Origin: Chelatococcus asaccharovorans
GTDB lineage: Bacteria; Pseudomonadota; Alphaproteobacteria; Rhizobiales; Beijerinckiaceae
Length of the DNA stretch: 64,000 nucleotides
NCBI RefSeq assembly: GCF_003201475.1
Contig: NZ_QJJK01000001.1
Coordinates: 756,501 to 820,500 of the forward strand
Reading direction: 5' to 3'
Shown here: in pieces, positions 24,273 to 32,961 of the stretch
How the letters are laid out: each line of letters opens with the position of its first letter
How positions within the stretch are numbered: the first letter of the stretch is position 1
Notes under the pieces: model-generated
What the model was told of the DNA's origin: nothing
The model's input: the letters and a program-made list of their open reading frames with translations, nothing else
The model's database searches: none
Program-made: the position numbers and the translations under genes

Positions 24273-25142
24273 ATGCTTGAGCTTCTCCTTCAGCAGGCCG
24301 TCAACGGGCTAACGCAGGGCATGGCCTATGCGCTTGTGGCCCTCGGCCTGACGATGATCTTCGGTGTGCTCCACATCATCAATTTCTCGCATGGCGAACT
24401 CTACATGCTGGGCGGGCTCATGGCTGTCGTCGCCACGACGATGCTCGGCCTGCCCTACGGCCTCGCATTGGTGCTGGCTGTTGTCGCCGTCGTCGCCATC
24501 GCAGCCCTTGTCGACCTCGTCGCCGTGCGGCCGGTTCTCCCGACGAAAGACGGCCCGTCGACCGTCCTGCTCAGCACCTTTGCGGTGAGCCTGCTGCTGC
24601 ACCAATCGGTCCTGTCGACCTGGGGGCCGAATCCGTCCCGTGTCGAAGGGCTCGCGGGATCCCTATCGCTTGGTCCGATCGTCATCACCAATCACAGACT
24701 GCTGGTGCTTGTTTCGGGCGTCGTGATCCTGCTCGCCATCGAATATGTCCTGCGCCGCACGCTCGTGGGGCGCCGCATCAGGGCCGTCGCGCAGAGCGAA
24801 TTCGCCGCGCAGGTCGTCGGTATCGATGTCGCGCGCATCCGCACGCTGACCTTTCTCGGGGCGGCCGCAATCGCCGCGATCGCCGGTGCTCTGATCGCGC
24901 CGGTCAGCCTCTTCACACCCTCGATGGGCCAGCATGCCATCATCACCGCCTTCGTGGTCGTGGTGATCGGCGGCATGGGCAATGCGACGGGCGCGGTCGT
25001 CTGCGGGCTGCTGCTCGGTCTGCTCGAAGCCCTGGCCAGCGCCTTCATGCCGCAGGACATGGGCACCGCGGTCATCTACGCGCTGCTTCTGATCTTCCTT
25101 CTCATCCGGCCGCAGGGCCTTTTCGCGGGGCGCGCCCGATGA
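24273..25142 (+). CDS. livH: Branched-chain-type ABC permease LivH
   Basis: A 289-residue inner-membrane permease with about eight hydrophobic segments. It has the LivH features NGLTQGMAYALVALGLTMIFGVL (about 11-33) and FSHGELYMLGG (about 40-50), and the EAA-like loop GIDVARIRTLTFLGAAAIA (about 181-199). It pairs with the LivM half of the next gene. Its stop overlaps that gene's ATG (ATGA). Confidence 0.93.
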   Translation: MLELLLQQAVNGLTQGMAYALVALGLTMIFGVLHIINFSHGELYMLGGLMAVVATTMLGLPYGLALVLAVVAVVAIAALVDLVAVRPVLPTKDGPSTVLLSTFAVSLLLHQSVLSTWGPNPSRVEGLAGSLSLGPIVITNHRLLVLVSGVVILLAIEYVLRRTLVGRRIRAVAQSEFAAQVVGIDVARIRTLTFLGAAAIAAIAGALIAPVSLFTPSMGQHAIITAFVVVVIGGMGNATGAVVCGLLLGLLEALASAFMPQDMGTAVIYALLLIFLLIRPQGLFAGRAR

Positions 25143-26896
25143 GACGCATCCTGATTGTGATGGCTCTGGCTCTTGCCGTTGCTGCCCCCTTCCTGCTCGC
25201 CGGGCAAAGCTACTACAGCGGGCTCCTGGCCTATGCCGCGGTGCTCGCAATCTTTGGCCTGTCGATCAACCTGACGGTGGGCTACCTCGGCCTGATCTCC
25301 TTCGGCCATGCAGCCTTCTTCGGGCTCGGCGCCTATGTCGCGGGCTTGGCGATCGTCAATTTCGGCGTCAATTACTGGGTGACCCTGCTGTTCGCACCTA
25401 TCCCGGCGGCCCTCCTCGGCGCGCTGGTCGGGTTCGCATCCGTCAGGCTCGGCGGCGCCTATTTCGCCATCGCCACCTTGACGACGGCCGAGATCCTGCG
25501 CCTCGTCGTGTCCAATTGGATCGATCTCACGCGGGGCCCCCTCGGCCTGATCGTGCGGCGCCCGCGCGTCGAGACGCTTGAGTCGCTTGGTCTCGTCTTT
25601 CACCAGTATTATCTCCTGGCGACACTGCTCGGGCTCGGGCTCGCCGTATTGATCGTTCACCGCTTGCTGGAAAGCCCCACCGGCCGGTCCTGGAAGGTCA
25701 TTCGCGAATCCAACGCGCTCGCTGAGAGCATCGGCATCCCGACGATGCGTCAGCGGGTGATGGCGATCGCGCTCTCCGGGGGGCTGGCGGGATTTGCCGG
25801 CGTCCTGTTCATCCCGCGCACACTTGTCCTGACGCCTGATCTGTTCAATCCGATGCTGTCGGCGACAGGCCTCTTGATCGCCATTCTCGGCGGCAAGGGC
25901 ACACTCATCGGCCCGCTGCTCGGCGGCGCGATCTTCGCGGCCCTTCCCGAGACGCTGCGTTTCGTCGATGAATATCGGATCGCGATTTTCGCGCTGATCC
26001 TTTTGGCCGTCATCCGCATCCAGCCGGCCGGCCTCGCGCCGCTCTTCCACCTGACCCGGCCTTTCCGCACACCCGGCGCGCCGGCCAAGGGTGGCGAGAT
26101 CGCCTTCGAGCCATCACCCCGCCTCGTCGTAACGGACCTCACGAAACGCTTCGGCGGTTTGACGGCGGTGGACAACGTCAGCATGACCATCGAGCCCGGC
26201 GAGCTTGTGGGCATCATCGGGCCGAACGGAGCCGGCAAGACCACCTGTCTGTCCCTGATCAGCGGTTTCACACCGCCGACGGCGGGTGAAATCCGTTATG
26301 GCGAGCGCAAGGTGACCGGCGATTCGCCGAGCAGCCTCGTCAACGAGGGACTGGCACGCACATTCCAGCAGGCCGCGCTTTGCGGCAGCCAGACCGTCTT
26401 TGAGAACGTGCTCGCCGCCACGAGTTGCCCGGAGCCCGCATCGCTCCTGAGTTCTGTCCTGCGCGGCCCCGGCTGGCGCGCACGGGAAGCCAGGCGCGTC
26501 CGGCGCGCCTGGGAGTGCCTCGCCTTCGTCGGCCTGACGGAGCGCGCCGCGCTGGAGGCGGGATCACTCCCCTATGGCGAGCAGAAAATGTTGGCCATCG
26601 CCGTTTCGCTGGCCACGCAGCCGCGCCTTCTGATGCTCGACGAACCTGCCGCGGGCCTCAACCACACCGAGGCCAACCGGCTGGCGGATCTGCTGCGCAG
26701 CCTGCGCCAGCGCGGACTGACGATCGTGCTTGTCGATCACAACCTGCGCATGATGATGGCGCTCTGCGATCGCATCATCGTGCTCGACCGCGGCCGCCTG
26801 ATCGCCCAGGGCACACCGGCCGAGATCCAGGCCGACAAGGCCGTCATCGCAGCCTATCTCGGTGGCTACACGGCGGAGGAGGCGCAGAATGCTTGA
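25139..26896 (+). CDS. LivM-LivG fusion: ABC permease plus ATPase
   Basis: A 585-residue fusion. Residues 1-300 are a LivM permease (AILAIFGLSINLTVGYLGLISFGHAAFFGLGAY, split as residues about 33-65, and the loop GIPTMRQRVMAIALSGGLAG near 200). After a linker around 300-325, a full LivG ATPase follows: Walker A GPNGAGKTT near 361, LPYGEQKMLAIA signature near 477 and Walker B LLMLDEPAAGLNHTE near 499. The junction is continuous with no stop. The fusion ties one permease half and one ATPase half in fixed ratio. Confidence 0.93.
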   Translation: MRRILIVMALALAVAAPFLLAGQSYYSGLLAYAAVLAIFGLSINLTVGYLGLISFGHAAFFGLGAYVAGLAIVNFGVNYWVTLLFAPIPAALLGALVGFASVRLGGAYFAIATLTTAEILRLVVSNWIDLTRGPLGLIVRRPRVETLESLGLVFHQYYLLATLLGLGLAVLIVHRLLESPTGRSWKVIRESNALAESIGIPTMRQRVMAIALSGGLAGFAGVLFIPRTLVLTPDLFNPMLSATGLLIAILGGKGTLIGPLLGGAIFAALPETLRFVDEYRIAIFALILLAVIRIQPAGLAPLFHLTRPFRTPGAPAKGGEIAFEPSPRLVVTDLTKRFGGLTAVDNVSMTIEPGELVGIIGPNGAGKTTCLSLISGFTPPTAGEIRYGERKVTGDSPSSLVNEGLARTFQQAALCGSQTVFENVLAATSCPEPASLLSSVLRGPGWRAREARRVRRAWECLAFVGLTERAALEAGSLPYGEQKMLAIAVSLATQPRLLMLDEPAAGLNHTEANRLADLLRSLRQRGLTIVLVDHNLRMMMALCDRIIVLDRGRLIAQGTPAEIQADKAVIAAYLGGYTAEEAQNA

Positions 26897-27578
26897 GCTG
26901 TCCGGGCTCTCCGTCACCTACGGCAAGGTCCGCGCCGTCGAAGACATAGCGCTGACCGCCGCGCGCGGCGAGGCGGTCGCGCTCATCGGCGCCAATGGGG
27001 CCGGCAAGTCCTCCATCCTGAAGGCGATTCTCGGCCTGGCGACGTCTTCCGGCTCGGTCCGCGTCGATGGCACCGAGCTCACCGGGCGGCCGAGCCACGC
27101 GCGCGTCATGCGCGGCGTCGCCCTATCCCCGGAAGGGCGCCATGTCTTTCCGCAGATGAGCGTGCTCGAGAACCTCGAGATGGGTTTCATCGGGGGGGAC
27201 TTCCCGGCCTTGTGCGAGGACATGCTGGAGCTCTTCCCGCGCCTGCGCGAACGCAGCAGCCAGCTTGCCGGCAGCATGTCCGGCGGCGAGCAGCAAATGC
27301 TGGCGATCGCGCGCGCCCTGATGTCGCGCCCGAAAGTGCTGATGCTGGACGAGCCCACGCTCGGGCTGGCGCCGATCATCGTCGACCAGATCCGCGCGCT
27401 CATCGGCCTCCTCAAGACCAAAGGCATGACGGTGCTCCTTGCCGAGCAGAACGCCGAGATGGCGCTGGCGGCGACCGACCGCGCCTATGTGCTGGAAACC
27501 GGGCACATCACGGCGACGGGCCCTTCAGCGAAACTTGCGGCGGATCCAGCGATCCGGCGTGCCTATCTCGGGCTCTGA
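26889..27578 (+). CDS. livF: Branched-chain-type ABC ATPase LivF
   Basis: A 229-residue ATPase with Walker A GANGAGKSS (about 34-42), signature MSGGEQQMLAIARAL (about 134-148), Walker B VLMLDEPTLGLAP (about 154-166) and the C-terminal YVLETG typical of LivF. ATG 26889-26891 overlaps the fusion gene end by 8 bp. With the LivG half it forms the ATPase dimer. Confidence 0.95.
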   Translation: MLELSGLSVTYGKVRAVEDIALTAARGEAVALIGANGAGKSSILKAILGLATSSGSVRVDGTELTGRPSHARVMRGVALSPEGRHVFPQMSVLENLEMGFIGGDFPALCEDMLELFPRLRERSSQLAGSMSGGEQQMLAIARALMSRPKVLMLDEPTLGLAPIIVDQIRALIGLLKTKGMTVLLAEQNAEMALAATDRAYVLETGHITATGPSAKLAADPAIRRAYLGL

Positions 27579-27597
27579 GGCTCGATCACCTTACAGA

Positions 27598-28398
27598 ATG
27601 GCGGATATTGTCCCGATGGCGCGTATCGTTGACCTCTCCATACCCATTGAGAACGACGTGGTGAGCGATCCGGATTTCTCCCGCCCGAAGATCACCTATC
27701 TCGCGCATGACGTGACCATCGATCGGATGCGGACGTCTTTCCCAAGCCTCGAAGCGCATCATCTGCCGGACGGCGCAGCCTGGGCGATCGAGACCTTGGA
27801 GGTGACGACCCATCACGGAACGCATCTCGACGCGCCCTATCATTTTCACCCCACGACCAATCATGAGCTCGTCGCGGGCGGCGAGCCCTCCCCGACTATC
27901 GACGAAATCCCGCTCGACTGGTGCTTCCGGCCCGGCGTGAAACTCGATTTCCGCCATTTCCCGGATGGCTATGTCGCGACGGTCGACGATGTCAGCGCTG
28001 AACTCGACCGGATCGGCCACAGGCTGCAACCGTTCGATATCGTGCTGATCAACACCCGCGCCGGATCCCGCTATTCCTGCGAAGACTACGTCACCGCGGG
28101 CTGCGGTGTCGGCCGCGAGGCGACCCTGTTTCTGGCCCGGCAGGGCATCAAGATTACGGGCACCGATGCCTGGAGCTGGGATGCGCCGTTCAACTTCACC
28201 CGCGACAAGGTCGACGAAACCGGCGACTACGGTCTCGTCTGGGAAGGGCACAAGGCAGGGCGCGAGCGCCTTTACTGCCACCTCGAGAAACTGCACCAGC
28301 TGGAAGTCCTGCCGCCAACCGGCTTCACCGTGGCCTGCTTCCCCGTCAAGATCAGGAAAGCTTCGGCAGGGTGGACCCGCGCTGTCGCAATCCTGTGA
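27598..28398 (+). CDS. Cyclase-family (kynurenine-formamidase-like) metal hydrolase
   Basis: A 266-residue protein with the family metal motif HHGTHLDAPYHF (about 78-89) after LPDGAAWAIETLEV, plus a later His/Glu-rich patch. Members hydrolyse N-formylkynurenine, isatin or related amide/lactam rings. It ends the importer operon, 19 bp after livF. A ring-opening hydrolase together with the amidohydrolase of the divergent operon suggests degradation of an N-heterocycle or cyclic amide. ATG 27598 is used; ATG 27616 is possible and neither has a strong ribosome site. Confidence 0.87.
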   Translation: MADIVPMARIVDLSIPIENDVVSDPDFSRPKITYLAHDVTIDRMRTSFPSLEAHHLPDGAAWAIETLEVTTHHGTHLDAPYHFHPTTNHELVAGGEPSPTIDEIPLDWCFRPGVKLDFRHFPDGYVATVDDVSAELDRIGHRLQPFDIVLINTRAGSRYSCEDYVTAGCGVGREATLFLARQGIKITGTDAWSWDAPFNFTRDKVDETGDYGLVWEGHKAGRERLYCHLEKLHQLEVLPPTGFTVACFPVKIRKASAGWTRAVAIL

Positions 28399-28986
28399 GA
28401 AGGATTGAGCTGGTGCGGCTTGAACCGGGTTCGACGGATAGTGTCCAAGTCGACGGGAACCCGACGGCGCGGACGGCGTCGGTCTCGTCGCCGACGATGT
28501 ACTCGGATATGCGGACGCCGAGCCGGCGTACAAGGCGCAGATAGGATCCCTGACATGCAGGGCCCGGCTCAGAAGGAGGATGTCCAGGATGCGAGGCCGC
28601 CGCAATCTCCGACGTGCTCGCATCGTCAACGGACCATATCGACCATTTGCTTGATCTTTTCTCACTGAGGAGAGCTTCGAGCGACCGAATTGCAATCGTT
28701 GATCTCATCAGTTCGTGAGGAATGGTCTTTTGACGCCCCGCAGCCCATGGCTCAGTTTAGCCGGATTGGCAGCAGTCACGAGTGGTTCGTCGTCGACATT
28801 TGCATCCGCCTGATACGGGCCTCGGAGCCAATGTCGGAGCAACGAGAACCACTAGCAAGTTATTGGTTTTAGTGGAGCTTCTGAATTTGACATGTGATCT
28901 GGAGCCTCATGTCAGGCGGGACTCACATGTCAAATTCGCTCCACTAGGGCTGAGGACTGGCGGCATCATAGACAGGATTGAGATTG
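28399..28986. other. Gene-poor gap with possible regulator remnant and repeat copy A
   Basis: A 588 bp gap. Its right third is repeat copy A, listed separately. In 28400-28700, minus-strand frames contain short regulator-like stretches (STSEIAAAS, YLRLVRRLGVRISEYIVGDE) that do not join in one frame. This could be the wreck of a MarR/IclR-type regulator or chance. No intact gene is supported. Confidence 0.35.
28780..28947 (+). repeat. Double-hairpin CTAG element, copy A (168 bp, oldest)
   Basis: The same element as copies B, C and D, in the orientation of C and D. Its first boundary CTAG is degraded (CGAG) and the middle one has become TTAG; the last CTAG is intact at 28944-28947. In the second hairpin both arms have changed together: GAATTTGACATGTGA pairs perfectly with TCACATGTCAAATTC, whereas C and D have ACATTTGA and TCAAATGT. 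Its end is 40 bp upstream of the ThDP-enzyme gene, so it may form part of that gene's leader. Confidence 0.88.
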
Positions 28987-30528
28987 ATGAACGGTGCAGA
29001 AGCGCTGGTGCGCACCCTCGCGAAAGCAGGCGTCGACGTATGCTTCGCCAATCCCGGCACGTCGGAAATGCATTTCGTCGCGGCTCTCGACCGCGTCCCC
29101 GGGGTGCGTTGCGTCCTGTCGCTGTTTGAGGGCGGCGCAACCGGGGCCGCCGACGGCTACGCGCGCATGGCTGACAGGCCCGCCGCCACGCTCACCCATC
29201 TCGGCACCGGCCTGACCAACAGCCTCGCCAATGTCCATAACGCGCGCAAGGCGCAGACGCCGATGGTCAACATCATCGGGGACCATGCGACCTACCACCT
29301 CCAGTACGAATCGCCGCTCAAATCGGACGTCGAAGCGCTCGCCCGGCCGATGTCGCACTGGCTGGGCCGTGCCGACACGGCGGCCGAGGTCGGGCCGAAG
29401 GCTGCCGAGGCGATCGCCGCGGCTTTGGTCGAGCCGGGGCAGATCGCCTCCCTGATCCTGCCGGCCGACGCCTCGTGGAATGAGGGAGGCGTCGTCGGCA
29501 CGGTGCCCGCCTCGCCTCCCGCCGCGATCGTCGGCGAAGACGCCATCCGCGATACGGCTGCCGCACTCCGCGACGGCAATGCCCTCGTTCTGCTCGGCGG
29601 CAAGGCCCTGAGGGCCGCGCCCGCAGAAGTGGCGGCAGCGATCGCCGCCGGCACCGGAAACCGCATCGCTGCGCAAGGGCGAGATCCGCGTATCGAACGC
29701 GGCGCGGGGCGCGTTGCCGTGCCGCGCCTGCCCACCATGACGGGGCCGGCGGTGGAGGCCTTGCGCGGCATCAAGACGATCGTTCTGGTCGGTTCCAAGC
29801 CGCCGGTCGCCAATTTCGCCCATCCGGGCAAGCCGAGCCTGTTTGCCCCTGAAGACTGTCGCTATGTGACATTGGCAACGGGCGCGGACGACATGGCCGA
29901 TGCTCTCTATCGCCTGGCCGATGCTCTCGGCATCAAGGCCGATGGAAGCCTGCGTATCGCCCGTGCCGACATAGCCCCCGCGGAAGGCGCCTTGACGCTG
30001 GAGGGCATCGCACAGTCGCTGGCCGCACTGATGCCGGACAATGCCATCCTCTGCGATGAGGCGGTGACCTCGGGACGCCCCGTGTTCGCCGCGACCCGGG
30101 CCGCCGCGCCCCACGACTATCTCTCGCTGACGGGCGGCGCCATCGGCATCGGTCTGCCGCTTGCCGCGGGCGCCGCAGTGGCCTGCCCCGACCGCAAGGT
30201 GATCCTGCTGCAGGCCGACGGTAGCGGGCTCTATACGGTGCAATCGCTCTGGACACATGCGAGCGAGAACCTCGACATTCTCACCATCGTCTATGCGAAC
30301 AATGCCTATGCGATCCTGCGCAATGAGCTGAAAAACGTCGGCATCGACAATCCGGGCACCAATGCCATCCGTATGCTGTCGTTCGACAACCCGGCCATCG
30401 ACTGGACTGGGATCGCGCGTGGGTTCGGCGTACCGGCCGAACGCGTAACGTCGATGGAGGGATTCAACGCCGCCTTGCGCGCCGGTGTTTCGCAGCGCGG
30501 TCCATCGCTGATCGAAGTCGCCCTCTAA
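28987..30528 (+). CDS. ThDP-dependent decarboxylase/synthase (acetolactate-synthase-like)
   Basis: A 513-residue protein of the ThDP enzyme family. The activating Glu is Glu48 in LFEGGATGAADGYARM; FANPGTSEMHFVAALD at 20-35 is the usual N-terminal motif. The ThDP/Mg motif starts at ADGS (410-413) and ends at the NN pair near 437. It lacks the FAD-binding stretches and regulatory partner of biosynthetic IlvB and is close to the benzoylformate-decarboxylase-like branch. Together with the aldehyde dehydrogenase just downstream it probably turns a 2-keto acid into an aldehyde and then an acid. ATG 28987 has AGGATTGAG upstream. Confidence 0.85.
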   Translation: MNGAEALVRTLAKAGVDVCFANPGTSEMHFVAALDRVPGVRCVLSLFEGGATGAADGYARMADRPAATLTHLGTGLTNSLANVHNARKAQTPMVNIIGDHATYHLQYESPLKSDVEALARPMSHWLGRADTAAEVGPKAAEAIAAALVEPGQIASLILPADASWNEGGVVGTVPASPPAAIVGEDAIRDTAAALRDGNALVLLGGKALRAAPAEVAAAIAAGTGNRIAAQGRDPRIERGAGRVAVPRLPTMTGPAVEALRGIKTIVLVGSKPPVANFAHPGKPSLFAPEDCRYVTLATGADDMADALYRLADALGIKADGSLRIARADIAPAEGALTLEGIAQSLAALMPDNAILCDEAVTSGRPVFAATRAAAPHDYLSLTGGAIGIGLPLAAGAAVACPDRKVILLQADGSGLYTVQSLWTHASENLDILTIVYANNAYAILRNELKNVGIDNPGTNAIRMLSFDNPAIDWTGIARGFGVPAERVTSMEGFNAALRAGVSQRGPSLIEVAL

Positions 30529-30594
30529 CTCCCAACGGCTTGAAGGCTGGATAACGCGTCGGACATCGGCCCCGGCCACGGCCACACCATTGAG

Positions 30595-32037
30595 ATGCTC
30601 CCCATGAATCCCGATGCACAACTCTTCGTGGCAGGCCGCTGGCGGCCAGCCGAAGACGGGGCGACAGCGCCCGTCTACAACCCCGCCACCGAGGAAGAGA
30701 TCGGCCGACATGCCGTGGCAAGCGTGGGCGATCTCGACGAGGCTGTCGAGGCGGCCGCCCGCGCCTTCCCAGGCTGGCGGGCGATCGGCCCGCTGGAGCG
30801 CAGCCGCCTCATGCGTCGCGCCGCCGGTCTCGTGCGGGATCGCGCCGCTGCGATCGCTTCGATCATGACCGCCGAGCAGGGCAAACCCGTGGCAGAAGCC
30901 GAGCGGGAAATCCGCAACAGCGCCGACATCATCGAGTGGTTTGCCGAGGAAGGCCGACGTGCCTATGGGCGCGTCATCCCAAGCCGCTCGCCCGATGTCA
31001 TGCAGACGGTCCTCGAAGAGCCCATCGGCATCGTCGCGGGCTTTTCACCGTGGAATTTCCCAATCGCGCAAGCGGCACGCAAGATCGCCGCGGCACTCGC
31101 CGCGGGCTGCCCCATCATCCTGAAGGGCCCGGAGGACACGCCGGCCTGCTGCGCGGCCTTCGTTGCGGCCTTCGCGGAGGCCGGCATCCCCGAAGGGGTG
31201 GTCAGCCTCTTCTTCGGCGATCCCGCCACGATATCAGACCACCTCATCGCCCACCCGGGCGTGCGCAAGATCTCCTTCACGGGCTCGACGACCGTCGGCA
31301 AACTGCTGGCCGCGAAGGCTGGCGCCCATATGAAGCGCTGCACCATGGAACTGGGGGGCCACGCGCCCGCCATCGTTTGCGACGACGCCGATCTGGACGT
31401 CGCGCTGAAGACCCTGGCCATGGCGAAGTTTCGCAATGCGGGACAGGTGTGTATCGCGCCGACGCGCTTCCTGGTCCAGCACCGGGTCTATGATGCCTTT
31501 CTCGATATGTTCATCGGCACCGCGAAGGACATCCGCGTCGGGAACGGAGCCGACCCGGCCAGCGCCATGGGCCCGCTGGCGCACGGCCGCCGGCTGGAGG
31601 CCATGGAAAGCCTCCTGGCCGACGGGCTCAAACATGGGGGCGTTGCAGAGCTCGGCGGGCAGCGTGTCGGCAACAAGGGCCACTTCTTTGCGCCCACGGT
31701 CGTCACCGGGCTGGCGCGAGACGCCAGACTGATGAACGAGGAGCCGTTCGGGCCGGTCGCGCTGTTTGCGCCGTTCAACGACCTGGAAGAGGCGATCGCC
31801 GAGGCCAACCGCCTGCCCTACGGACTGGCGGCCTATGCCTTCACCCGCTCGGCTGCGGTGGCGCACAAGCTTTCAAGCGCGATCGAGACCGGCATGCTGT
31901 CGATCAATCACCACGGCATGTCGCTACCGGAGGTGCCGCACGGCGGCATCAAGGATTCCGGCTACGGCTCGGAAGGCGGGCTTGAGGCCCTGAAGGGCTA
32001 CATGACCTTCAAATTCGTCACCCACGCGGTGGGATAA
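30595..32037 (+). CDS. NAD(P)-dependent aldehyde dehydrogenase (succinate-semialdehyde type)
   Basis: A 480-residue protein with the full ALDH set: FSPWNFPIAQAARKIAAALAAGC (about 143-165), FTGSTTVGK (about 225-233), general base Glu252 in MELGGHAP and nucleophile Cys286 in GQVCIAPTR. The C-terminal EEPFGPVALF and the HGGIKDSGYGSEGG ending resemble GabD-like enzymes. It probably oxidises the aldehyde made by the preceding ThDP enzyme. ATG 30595 or 30604 are both possible starts. Confidence 0.9.
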   Translation: MLPMNPDAQLFVAGRWRPAEDGATAPVYNPATEEEIGRHAVASVGDLDEAVEAAARAFPGWRAIGPLERSRLMRRAAGLVRDRAAAIASIMTAEQGKPVAEAEREIRNSADIIEWFAEEGRRAYGRVIPSRSPDVMQTVLEEPIGIVAGFSPWNFPIAQAARKIAAALAAGCPIILKGPEDTPACCAAFVAAFAEAGIPEGVVSLFFGDPATISDHLIAHPGVRKISFTGSTTVGKLLAAKAGAHMKRCTMELGGHAPAIVCDDADLDVALKTLAMAKFRNAGQVCIAPTRFLVQHRVYDAFLDMFIGTAKDIRVGNGADPASAMGPLAHGRRLEAMESLLADGLKHGGVAELGGQRVGNKGHFFAPTVVTGLARDARLMNEEPFGPVALFAPFNDLEEAIAEANRLPYGLAAYAFTRSAAVAHKLSSAIETGMLSINHHGMSLPEVPHGGIKDSGYGSEGGLEALKGYMTFKFVTHAVG

Positions 32038-32052
32038 TGCCGAAAATGGAAA

Positions 32053-32078
32053 AAGGGCAGCACATCGGCGCTGCCCTT
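32053..32078 (-). terminator. Rho-independent terminator between convergent genes
   Basis: AAGGGCAGC (32053-32061) pairs with GCTGCCCTT (32070-32078) around an 8-base loop. On the minus strand the stem is followed by TTTTTCC, so it best serves the leftward ABC/FAH operon that ends at 32115; it may also stop the rightward aldehyde dehydrogenase transcript. Confidence 0.8.
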
Positions 32079-32114
32079 CCTCATCCCGTTGGATTCCCTC
32101 TCCTGCAGCGCGCG

Positions 32115-32948
32115 TCAGGCGACGGGGTTTGAGAGCCTGCCGACGCCGGAGATCTCCACGGTGATCCGGTCTCCGCGCCGCATCCAGAGTGGCGGCTCGC
32201 GGCCGTGGCCGACCCCCGCCGGCGTGCCTGTGGCAATGACATCACCCGGCCGCAACTGAATGATGGTGGAGAGATAGGCGATCGTCTTCGGCACGGAATG
32301 GATCATCATGGCGATGCTGGAGTGCTGCACCTGGTCCCCATTGAGATAGGTCGTCAGCGTGAGCTGCGCGGGGTCCGGAATCTCATCGGCCGTGACGAGA
32401 AAGGGACCGCTGGCGCCGGACGCCTGGAAGTTCTTGCCGGCCGAGATGCAACGTTTCTGGTAGTCGCGCACGCTTCCGTCCATGAAGCAGGTATAGCCCG
32501 CGACGTAAGCCAGCGCCTCGCTCTCTGCGATATGCCGTGCCGGCCGACCCATGACGAGCGCGAGCTCGCCTTCGAAATCGAACGCCTCGGAGACGACAGG
32601 TGCCTCGAGCGGCTGTCCGTGGCCCACGATCGTGTCATCGACGCGGATGAAATAGCCGGGCCAGGGCTTCTCGGTCTTGCCGGCCTCGGCCGCGTGGTCG
32701 CGGTAGTTGGCGCCGACGCACAGCGTCTTCGAGGGGTTGGGAATGACAGGCAGGAACACCGCCTCCGCGAGTGCGATATCCGGCCGGGCATCGACCGCTG
32801 CCTCGCCCAGTTGCGCAAGAGCGCCGGTCTCGATCGCCGCGCGGAGCGTTGGGACATGTGGCAACTTGTTGCCCAGTGTCACCAGCCCGTCGCCGACGAC
32901 AACGCCGAACGTCGGCTGGCCATCCTTCAGATAGCTCGCGAATTTCAC
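32115..32948 (-). CDS. Fumarylacetoacetate hydrolase family protein (short form)
   Basis: A 277-residue protein with the short FAH pattern: CVGANYRDHAAE (about 77-88), FDFEGELALVMGR (about 123-135, metal Glu pair), YTCFMDGSVRDYQKR with the metal Asp, and GKNFQASGASGP (about 171-182), then ATGTPAGVGHGREPP. Relatives hydrolyse acylpyruvates, cleave ureidoglycolate or isomerise ring-opened diacids. It is the last gene of the leftward train with the ABC importer and the PEP-mutase-family enzyme. It is a distant homolog of the long FAH protein at 19862-20890. Confidence 0.9.
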   Translation of the reverse strand: MKFASYLKDGQPTFGVVVGDGLVTLGNKLPHVPTLRAAIETGALAQLGEAAVDARPDIALAEAVFLPVIPNPSKTLCVGANYRDHAAEAGKTEKPWPGYFIRVDDTIVGHGQPLEAPVVSEAFDFEGELALVMGRPARHIAESEALAYVAGYTCFMDGSVRDYQKRCISAGKNFQASGASGPFLVTADEIPDPAQLTLTTYLNGDQVQHSSIAMMIHSVPKTIAYLSTIIQLRPGDVIATGTPAGVGHGREPPLWMRRGDRITVEISGVGRLSNPVA

Positions 32949-32961
32949 AATTGGCCTCCGT

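Noticed and set aside
28352-28708. Intact minus-strand regulator gene
   Set aside because: Regulator-like words fall in different frames and no complete helix-turn-helix can be read; kept only as a possible remnant.
28987-30528. Biosynthetic acetolactate synthase (IlvB)
   Set aside because: No small subunit follows; the protein is shorter than IlvB, and an aldehyde dehydrogenase is next to it, which suggests a catabolic keto-acid decarboxylase.
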